A stretch of DNA of 40,970 nt, taken from positions 1-40,970 of the forward strand of contig BQIU01000032.1 in NCBI GenBank assembly GCA_021603905.1. The letters run 5' to 3'. This DNA comes from Nitrospirales bacterium. GTDB taxonomy: Bacteria; Nitrospirota; Nitrospiria; Nitrospirales; UBA8639. The notes under the pieces are model-generated. The model was given only the letters and a program-made list of their open reading frames with translations. It ran no database searches and had not been told where the DNA came from. This document shows, piece by piece, positions 34,340 through 40,970 of this stretch; the first letter of the stretch is position 1, and every line of letters starts with the position of its first letter. The position numbers and the translations under genes were made by a program.

Positions 34340-35371
34340 TCATGATCTCCAGTTCCAGCGATACACAAAAAGGCCAATCAACCCTGTGGCGAACAGTAAT
34401 ATGGTAGAGGGCTCTGGTATGACTGTCGAAGACACAAATGGATACAAGAATTGGCGACCTCCGAAATCATCATTTTGTAACGGAGTCGGATTGCCGATGA
34501 AGACATCTGGGATTGCACTTTCCATAAGAATGTTAACACCGGGTGTATCAATTCCAGGATCGGCATCAGGGACATCGAATAGAGATAACGGCGACGCGCT
34601 TGGAGCAAACGGATCGACCAGGCCTACCCAAGAATTGGTTAGTGTATTCAGTGCGGTTACACTGGAACGTCCATCAAAGTTGTCATCAATGAAGACCCCA
34701 GGGTTGAGAGTAAATTCAACATCTCCCAACCCGACCGAGTGTCCGATTTCGTGGGTCAACAAAAGCTGAAAGAAATCAAGAGAGTACGCAGCTTGAGGAT
34801 TATTATTGATCGTGATATCGGCTCCCGATATCGCACCGCCATTGTAACTAATCGTTCCCGATGTTAACGTGACGCCACCGCCAACAGCATTAAAAAACGT
34901 CTCTCCTCTTTGTCCAAAATCTCCGGGATCCCACAAGACCGAATCCGTAGCTGCAAGCAAATCAATTTCAGCACCAGCAATGTTTACGCCACCAAACCCA
35001 GTTCCAACAGCCGGCGTCTCCAAATCGGCTACAAAAGACAAATCTGATCCCAATCCGGAAACAGGATCATCTACCGTCCATGCAGCAAAAGCATCTTCGA
35101 TCGCATGTTGAAAATCAGTCACACTCGGTGGCTCCCCTTGCCATGAGAAAAGATCCCTGTATCCTGCATATGACCCAGTCTGGAGAGAGTAACGCAGTCC
35201 ACCACTCAGCGATCGTTCTAAACCATGAACGTGCCTTGAATCGGCATCCCACCGGAACCCTCCAGAAAGTCCTGTGTTCCCAAACATCGTCATGGCATAC
35301 GATGAGTTCGTTTCGGATAATATCAACAGAAAGACACACAGAGTCATAACGATAGAATTAGCATTTTTCAT
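34340..35371 (-). CDS. PEP-CTERM sorted, metzincin-like zinc protease
   Basis: From the ATG at 35371 (AAAGGAA upstream) the protein has 343 residues. Residues 1-26 form a signal peptide ending SSYA. Residues 30-300 are Gly- and Asp-rich and contain THEIGHSVGLGDVE, which fits HExxHxxGxxD: two His and an Asp as zinc ligands and Glu as the catalytic base. The C terminus has the PEP-CTERM sorting tag: VIPEPSTILLFATGLIGL, then a hydrophobic helix and basic RWNWRS. Exosortase would cleave it after transfer across the inner membrane and the protein would go to the surface or to extracellular polymer. The exosortase gene is not here. A longer start at 35413 would spoil the signal peptide. Confidence 0.87.
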   Translation of the reverse strand: MKNANSIVMTLCVFLLILSETNSSYAMTMFGNTGLSGGFRWDADSRHVHGLERSLSGGLRYSLQTGSYAGYRDLFSWQGEPPSVTDFQHAIEDAFAAWTVDDPVSGLGSDLSFVADLETPAVGTGFGGVNIAGAEIDLLAATDSVLWDPGDFGQRGETFFNAVGGGVTLTSGTISYNGGAISGADITINNNPQAAYSLDFFQLLLTHEIGHSVGLGDVEFTLNPGVFIDDNFDGRSSVTALNTLTNSWVGLVDPFAPSASPLSLFDVPDADPGIDTPGVNILMESAIPDVFIGNPTPLQNDDFGGRQFLYPFVSSTVIPEPSTILLFATGLIGLFVYRWNWRS

Positions 35372-35638
35372 ATAGTGTTCCTTTGAAAAAAGTAAAATTA
35401 ATCCATAAATCAATAAAGAATGATATATCCTGCTTCATCAAGCTAACAAACATCGTACGATTCCTCATACCTTTGACTTCTGCTTTCAGGCTCAGGCGAC
35501 TATTGATTTGATATTCCTGAAATACGACTGTCAGAACATCCCGATCATACTCCTCCAGAGATGAGAAGTTGGAGTCACACCTCGACGCATGGTTATATTA
35601 AAGGGAAGTACTATCGGAATGAGGGGTAGAGCAAACAA

Positions 35639-37687
35639 CTACGAAGCGGAAGAAACGTTTTCCACTAATAATGCGCTGAAACCTGCTTCATCTAATACGG
35701 TTAAACCTAACGCTTGAGCCTTGTCAAGCTTCGAACCAGGCTCAGTTCCTGCTACAACATAATCGGTTTGCTTGCTGACGCTCGAGGTCACACGGCCACC
35801 AAGGGATTCAACTTTTTGCTTCGCTTCTGGTCTCGTGAAACCTTCCAGAGTTCCGGTAAGGACGAAGATTTTTCCGGCTAATGGCTGATCGGTAGAAATT
35901 TTTACGGTATCGAGTTCTTCAACTGTCACGCCTAACTCTTCCATGCGTTGCAGCACAGAAAGGTTTTGAGGTTCTTGAAAGAAACTGTCCACGCTCGCTG
36001 CGATCTCCGGACCAATTTCATGTATTTGTTGAAGTTTTTCTTTTTCTGCTTTGCGCAACCTCGCTAATGACCCAAAGTGCCGGGCTAACACCTGAGCGAT
36101 ATGTACGCCGACATTTCGAATGCCTAGTCCAAAAATGAATCGCGATAACAGCACCTGTTTACTCTTTTCTATACCTGCCAATAATTGTGTGGCAGACTTT
36201 TCAGCAAACCCTTCGAGCGATAACAGTTGATCTTTCGTCAAAGTGTAAAAGTCGGCTAAATCCTTGACGAAACCCTGGTCAACCAATTGGGCCACCGTTT
36301 TCTTCCCAAGTCCATCAATGTTGAGCGCACCTTTTGAGGCAAACAATTCGAGCGCCCCTTTTAATTGAGCCGGGCAAACGGTTTGCCCCGTACAGTAAAG
36401 AATCGGGCCTTCTTGAATCGTATGGGACTGACACACTGGGCAGGCAGTTGGTGGAGTAAAAGGCTCTGCGCGAACCTCTCCAGGAATGTCAATTCGTTCC
36501 ACCACATCGGGAATCACATCCCCTGCCCGTTCAACCTTGACCGTGTCGCCAGGCCGAATGTCTTTGCGTGCGACCTCATCAATATTATGGAGTGACGCCC
36601 GACTCACGGTCACACCACCTATTTCAACGGGATTCAGCATCGCGATCGGCGTGAGTGCCCCTGTCCGTCCTACTGAGACCATAATGCGATGAACCTTGGT
36701 CATTTCCTTACGTGGTGGAAATTTAAACGCCATTGCCCAACGCGGGCTTCGTGATTTTTCTCCAAGTGCCTGTTGCCAGTCATAGCGATCGACTTTCACA
36801 ACAATTCCATCGATTTCAAAGGGTAATTGATCCCGCTGCGACTCCATGTCGACATGAAAGGCCATCACCTCATCAATTGATCGGCAACGTTGTCGATGTT
36901 CCGGAATCGGCAATCCCCATTCCCCTATCTTTGAGACCGCGTCCCAATGCGAAGAAGGACGATCACCTTGTTGCAATTTGAGATCGTAACAGGTGATCGT
37001 CAGGGGCCGACTTGCCGTAAGGCGAGAATCTAACTGTCGCAGTGAACCCGCGGCGGCATTTCGCGGATTCGCAAAAGGTTCTTCCCCTTCTTCGGTGAGA
37101 CGCTGATTGAGGGCATGAAAGTCTTTAAGCGGAATATACACTTCACTTCGAATCACAAGTTGTGACGGAACAGCAGACACGTTCAGTAATTGGAGGGGAA
37201 GAGCGCGAATCGTGCGCAAATTCATCGTGATATTTTCCCCAATCCTTCCATCCCCGCGAGTCGATCCGCGGATAAAATTCCCGGAATCATATACCAGCTC
37301 AACTGAGAGACCATCATATTTTGGTTCGACCGTGTATTCGACCATCTCGACGTCAAGTTCACGACGGACTCGTTGATCAAATGCTTGAACATCCTCTTTC
37401 TTGACATGTGAATCAAGACTGAGCATGGGATATTCATGCTGGACCTTTTCAAATTTATCTAAGGGGACACCCGCCACTCGTTGGGTTGGCGAGTCGGGGT
37501 TAACCAGATTAGGAAACCGTTCCTCAAGATCTTGGAGTTCCTTGAATAGTTGATCGTAGACTGAATCCGAAACCTCAGGTTGGTCTTTCAGGTAATACAG
37601 ACGGTCATGATGGTGAATTTCTTCTCGGAGTTCCCGAATTCGCGTCAAAACAGATTCAGGAATCTCTGTTGAATTCTTGGATGACAT
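35639..37687 (-). CDS. ligA: NAD-dependent DNA ligase
   Basis: The 682-residue protein has the standard LigA order: an Ia NMN-binding domain (1-70), adenylation domain with nucleophile Lys123 in EPKYDGLS, OB fold (about 320-400), a four-Cys zinc finger (CPVCQSHT, then YCTGQTVCPAQ), helix-hairpin-helix repeats (about 450-580) and a C-terminal BRCT domain (about 595-675). It seals nicks during replication and repair. GGAG lies about ten bases before the ATG. It starts 24 bases after the stop of the 629-residue unknown gene on the same strand, so it may be read from the same transcript, but no functional tie to that gene is known. Confidence 0.97.
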   Translation of the reverse strand: MSSKNSTEIPESVLTRIRELREEIHHHDRLYYLKDQPEVSDSVYDQLFKELQDLEERFPNLVNPDSPTQRVAGVPLDKFEKVQHEYPMLSLDSHVKKEDVQAFDQRVRRELDVEMVEYTVEPKYDGLSVELVYDSGNFIRGSTRGDGRIGENITMNLRTIRALPLQLLNVSAVPSQLVIRSEVYIPLKDFHALNQRLTEEGEEPFANPRNAAAGSLRQLDSRLTASRPLTITCYDLKLQQGDRPSSHWDAVSKIGEWGLPIPEHRQRCRSIDEVMAFHVDMESQRDQLPFEIDGIVVKVDRYDWQQALGEKSRSPRWAMAFKFPPRKEMTKVHRIMVSVGRTGALTPIAMLNPVEIGGVTVSRASLHNIDEVARKDIRPGDTVKVERAGDVIPDVVERIDIPGEVRAEPFTPPTACPVCQSHTIQEGPILYCTGQTVCPAQLKGALELFASKGALNIDGLGKKTVAQLVDQGFVKDLADFYTLTKDQLLSLEGFAEKSATQLLAGIEKSKQVLLSRFIFGLGIRNVGVHIAQVLARHFGSLARLRKAEKEKLQQIHEIGPEIAASVDSFFQEPQNLSVLQRMEELGVTVEELDTVKISTDQPLAGKIFVLTGTLEGFTRPEAKQKVESLGGRVTSSVSKQTDYVVAGTEPGSKLDKAQALGLTVLDEAGFSALLVENVSSAS

Positions 37688-37711
37688 TCTGATGGCTCCG
37701 ACCTAATCAAA

Positions 37712-39601
37712 CTAGTCCCGAATGAACTGAGAGGCGTAACTACGAATGTCATGACCGTTGAGGACATGAAATTGTCGAAGTCGGTTCACCGTCTGTCCTG
37801 AAAACCGGCTCAGAGGGATGGGAATCAGTTTTCGCCCAAATTTCCGAGCAATTTGTCGCCATCGGGCCTTTGGCGGAATCGGCGAGACGAGTGCAACATG
37901 GATCTCTTGTGAATGGCGGCAGGCGCCGGCAATGAGTCGTTCTTCCAATGTACGCGTGAAGTCGAGTTGCGGGTCTGTCCAAATATCGGGTATCGGTCTG
38001 GGAGGAAACAAAAACATGGTTCCCCCATATTGAGACTGCCCGATTCCTGGACCAATCATATTGTCCAAAAATGGTGTCGCAAAAAAGCACAACGTCGACT
38101 CTTCTTCATGTTCTGCATACCACGTCGCTTGCCATGAAAATTTCTCTGCATCGGCCGGAATTTCAAAGAGAAACACAATGACTTCAAGCGTCCCACGGGA
38201 AGGGGGAAGATCTTTGACGTAAATTTCAAGATTTTGTGATTTCCTGGTAATGGAATGTCGCAGTGTCTCGCGAATGTCAATCCCGTCACGCAGCGAAGTC
38301 GTAAATTTTTCGGCTTTGGCCAACTCGGCACCCAAAAGAGATTTCGCTTGCTGACGAACATGTGCGGAAAACGATTCAATTTTATCGTCTTCCGGAGGCC
38401 AGGAACATTGTCCAAACGGATTCCATTGAAACGCCCAATTCCGTTTCTTTCGTTTTGGCGGTGCCGGTCGCAACGACAGCGATTTCCATTCGAGACGTTC
38501 GCCGGCTAAACGGTTTTTGGCTTTGCTCACCGTTCCATCTGGAAACTGAATTTCTCCGAGTCCAACCGAAATAGCGGGTAGGCTCCACGGAGGCACGCGT
38601 ACTTCTTGAAATCGATAGTGCTTGGCCGTATCTAACAGCGTGAGCGCGAACTCATCACCTGCCAGCTGTTTGGCTGCCAGAACTAATGTATACAGATCAG
38701 GAGTTAATCGACGATGTAAGAGAGAGAGATTTCTCACATATTGCAAATACATTTGCAACAATTGTGGAGTAACCCAATTTGATTCTTGTGCGCTATTGGC
38801 CTGCCAAGTCCTGAGCCATTCTGTCCGCGTTTCAAGAAGCAACTCTTTGATGCCATCAATGGAAAGATGCGTATCAGCTCGGGCTTCCTGCCTGCGCGTT
38901 TCATACAGCTCAGTCACAAACGGAAGCTCACCCAACACAAAATAGAGTGACTCAAGCTGAACCGCATAGGACTCCGGTCTTCCCTGAAGCGTGTCAGGCG
39001 CGTCATACTGCGCACGGCTCTGATAAGCCGTTCGTATCCAGGGCCAATCTTCTAGTGAGCACAGACAGACGATTGATTCGTAATAGAGTTCGAGTTCGTG
39101 AAGACGAAAGGCCATCCAAGCAATACGTTGCCAGCGTTGCGTGCCGGTCGTAGGGGCTGGAATGGAGGGCAGCATGGCGGCTCCATAGGAGGCCAAGGAC
39201 ACGTGTTTGAGCGCATAGGGGTCAGCAGTCGAAAAGGCCGATGGCTCAAAACGTGAGACCTCTCGATCGATATATGCACGGGGAATACCTTCGATGAGCG
39301 CCACACGAATGCCCATAATGACCGCCTGACAGGGATCGATGGGAATATAGGAATAGGTCGCGTCTTCTCTGGCTTCGGGAATAAGAACTAATTGAATATA
39401 GGGGAGATTGGGAATGGCTGATTCCAGAACATCTTCCACGGATGGTGGAAGAGGAATCGCAACACAGTCCACGTGTTTTTTCGTCAACAGATATTCTCGA
39501 ACTTCTTGTGCCACATCGCCACTCCCGTGACGTATCGGCAACAGCGAGATGCGCGGGGATAATTGAAAAACAGTTTCCGTGACCTGTTTGTCAGATATCA
39601 T
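37712..39601 (-). CDS. Protein of unknown function paired with a MoxR-like ATPase
   Basis: I do not recognise a family for this 629-residue protein with confidence. The N terminus (RISLLPIRHGSGDVAQEVRE, then VDCVAIPLPPSVEDVL) recalls the start of DUF5682 proteins, which often accompany MoxR ATPases and vWA proteins, but the later motifs of that family are not evident. Residues 155-345 are helical and rich in Leu, Trp and Tyr. Residues 380-410 are basic. Residues 465-620 form a probable alpha/beta domain (GTLEVIVFLFEIP, STLCFFATPFLDNMIG, QEIHVALVSPIPPKARWRQI). No signal peptide or membrane segment is seen. It is downstream of the AAA+ gene on the same strand after 182 bases holding a repeat, so a shared function is likely but not shown. 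Confidence 0.75.
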   Translation of the reverse strand: MISDKQVTETVFQLSPRISLLPIRHGSGDVAQEVREYLLTKKHVDCVAIPLPPSVEDVLESAIPNLPYIQLVLIPEAREDATYSYIPIDPCQAVIMGIRVALIEGIPRAYIDREVSRFEPSAFSTADPYALKHVSLASYGAAMLPSIPAPTTGTQRWQRIAWMAFRLHELELYYESIVCLCSLEDWPWIRTAYQSRAQYDAPDTLQGRPESYAVQLESLYFVLGELPFVTELYETRRQEARADTHLSIDGIKELLLETRTEWLRTWQANSAQESNWVTPQLLQMYLQYVRNLSLLHRRLTPDLYTLVLAAKQLAGDEFALTLLDTAKHYRFQEVRVPPWSLPAISVGLGEIQFPDGTVSKAKNRLAGERLEWKSLSLRPAPPKRKKRNWAFQWNPFGQCSWPPEDDKIESFSAHVRQQAKSLLGAELAKAEKFTTSLRDGIDIRETLRHSITRKSQNLEIYVKDLPPSRGTLEVIVFLFEIPADAEKFSWQATWYAEHEEESTLCFFATPFLDNMIGPGIGQSQYGGTMFLFPPRPIPDIWTDPQLDFTRTLEERLIAGACRHSQEIHVALVSPIPPKARWRQIARKFGRKLIPIPLSRFSGQTVNRLRQFHVLNGHDIRSYASQFIRD

Positions 39602-39663
39602 ATTCGCCTGTGCTATTGAGAGAAGATCGTCTAGAAAAGCCTGAGAGCAGACTTAGAACGTCG

Positions 39664-39765
39664 CTCGTTGCTCGTTTTTCGTGTCTCGCTAAAGAAAAAA
39701 GAGAAAAGACAATTTATCGTTTGTGATGCCTAAAAAGACTCCTCACACGAAATACGAACGACGAG
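39664..39765. repeat. Imperfect inverted repeat built from 7-bp units
   Basis: The arm CTCGTTGCTCGTTTTTCGTG (39664-39683) and the inverse complement of 39746-39765 agree at 17 of 20 positions, around 62 bases of A-rich sequence. The right arm contains the 24-base core (39747-39770) that also occurs, in the opposite orientation, at 224-247. It lies in the gap between the AAA+ gene and the 629-residue protein gene. It looks like a dispersed intergenic repeat; function unknown. Confidence 0.65.
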
Positions 39766-39783
39766 ATACGTTTTTCTTGTGCA

Positions 39784-40731
39784 CTACTGATCCGGATGAA
39801 GAGGATGCCCTTCATCAAAGAAAAAGTCGCCCAATCCCTTTGGAGTGGATTCATTGCCGATTGCGCGGCTTCGGCGACGCGCAAGTGAATCAAGGTCCAA
39901 GGCTTCCTCCCCCAACACCTTTGTCAGCGCTTCCTTCCAGGCCTCATCCTGACCGAGGGGATGGGAGGAGTCTTGCGCCAATCGCTTCAGCGCATATTGC
40001 ACCATATGGATCCCATCACGGACAGAAAACTCCAAGTCGAGTTCGTGAGCCTTCTGAAGAAAATCAACAGTCAGACTAAGAATATCGGCTGGAGCAAACG
40101 GCAGATGATAGTGCAGGATCGCCAGTTCATGATCGCGGGCGGGGAATTCGACCTTTAAGGTCGGTTGTAATCGTGAAAGGATATAATCGGGAATCTCATA
40201 CGTCGAGGCATCTTCATTCATCGTAATGCAACATCGAAAATGGTCATGGGCTTTGATTTGAATGCCGGCAATAATCGATTCGACACTCCGACGATAATCA
40301 AGCAAAGGGGCGAGTGATGCCCAACTTTTTTCATTCATGCGGTTGCCTTCATCCAACAGACAGACACTTCCGGTCAGCATCGCCGTCACCAGCGGGGACG
40401 CCTGATAGGAGATGGTGCCTCCCTCTGAAATTACCGGAGAGACGAGAAGGTCTTCCGGTCGCGTATCGGCAGTACATTGAAATATATAGAGATCTTGTTT
40501 CTTTTCTTTGGCCGCAGACATGGCCAGCGTCGTTTTCCCCACGCCAGGCTGTCCGGTGATACGAGGAGACAATGGCAGGTCTCGCGGGTCTACCACCAAC
40601 CAACAAGCCAACAGTTGCTGGAGCAGCTCACGATCTCCGATCCACTCCTGATTAAGTGGAATCGGTTGGGCGAGCCGAAGGGTGACTTGGTCAACAACCT
40701 GAGTCCGTGACACGTGCGGGGTATTCATCAT
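39784..40731 (-). CDS. MoxR-like AAA+ ATPase
   Basis: The 315-residue single-domain ATPase has Walker A GQPGVGKT (60-67), Walker [12 protein letters not shown] (Asp127, Glu128), a sensor 1 Asn in [10 protein letters not shown] and an arginine-rich [14 protein letters not shown] segment, all typical of the AAA_5/MoxR group. MoxR proteins act as chaperones, usually with vWA-domain partners, in assembly or activation of enzyme complexes and in some conflict systems. No vWA gene is visible; the only neighbour on this strand is the 629-residue unknown protein. The Asp-rich C-terminal tail ([14 protein letters not shown]) is unusual. There are two ATGs in a row and no strong ribosome site. Confidence 0.85.
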   Translation of the reverse strand: MMNTPHVSRTQVVDQVTLRLAQPIPLNQEWIGDRELLQQLLACWLVVDPRDLPLSPRITGQPGVGKTTLAMSAAKEKKQDLYIFQCTADTRPEDLLVSPVISEGGTISYQASPLVTAMLTGSVCLLDEGNRMNEKSWASLAPLLDYRRSVESIIAGIQIKAHDHFRCCITMNEDASTYEIPDYILSRLQPTLKVEFPARDHELAILHYHLPFAPADILSLTVDFLQKAHELDLEFSVRDGIHMVQYALKRLAQDSSHPLGQDEAWKEALTKVLGEEALDLDSLARRRSRAIGNESTPKGLGDFFFDEGHPLHPDQ

Positions 40732-40970
40732 AAACCTGTCATACTCAAACGAAGGATCACCTAAAGACCGAAGGGAAAAATCAAAAGTAGCATAGGAAAA
40801 TTACAAGGGTCAAACTCCTCAAATGAAGCGGAGTTGTTTCATCATTTTGGCGTCGTAAATGTTTGACATTACTTACAACCCACACTATTCTTTTAGAGAT
40901 AGTACCTTCGTTCAGGATTTGTCCATTCATACCTACAGTCCATGACCAAAATTCCTGGATAATAAAATTC

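Overview
The window looks like chromosomal DNA from a diderm bacterium of the phylum Nitrospirota (Nitrospira-like). The main reasons are a complete bacterial 20S proteasome and tagging operon whose tagging protein is of the UBact type (the Pup homologue of Nitrospirota and a few other Gram-negative phyla), together with LPS-export permeases (LptF/LptG), which imply an outer membrane, and a PEP-CTERM sorted protein. The species cannot be named from this sequence alone. No tRNA, rRNA or CRISPR array was seen.

Layout. Positions 1-6000 hold a truncated thioredoxin gene, a small exported helical protein, a SleB-type cell wall hydrolase, a FliA-type sigma factor preceded by what reads as a c-di-GMP-I (GEMM) riboswitch with a terminator, and the lptF-lptG pair. 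Positions 6000-7100 hold a probable promoter, dyad and terminator unit without a protein (candidate small RNA) and a cold-shock protein gene. A 983-residue double NHL-propeller protein follows. Then comes a tightly packed forward housekeeping run, guaB, guaA, rluB, aspS. A molybdopterin oxidoreductase (reverse) and a UDP-glucuronate decarboxylase-type gene (forward) are divergent from each other.

Positions 18190-24883 (reverse) are the proteasome operon in the order arc, dop, ubact, prcB, prcA, pafA: unfoldase, detagging enzyme, tag, catalytic beta subunit, alpha subunit and tag ligase. A separate RRM-type RNA-binding protein with its own terminator precedes it.

Positions 25418-33250 are accessory in character. 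They hold a decayed IS30-type transposase, a subtilisin-family protease with N-terminal 14-residue repeats and a C-terminal lectin-like propeller, and a DNA-damage module: a LexA/UmuD-like repressor overlapping a Y-family polymerase, with a LexA-type dyad filling the spacer of their promoter, and on the other side a membrane protein and a SRAP (YedK-type) abasic-site protein.

The last part holds rsmJ, a PEP-CTERM metzincin-like protein, ligA, and a two-gene unit made of a MoxR-like AAA+ ATPase and a 629-residue protein of unknown function. A 7-bp-period repeat is found near both ends of the window. The observations most worth following are the riboswitch-controlled sigma factor, the proteasome ATPase without the usual docking tail, the LexA-like promoter with an almost leaderless start, and the AAA+ plus unknown-protein pair.
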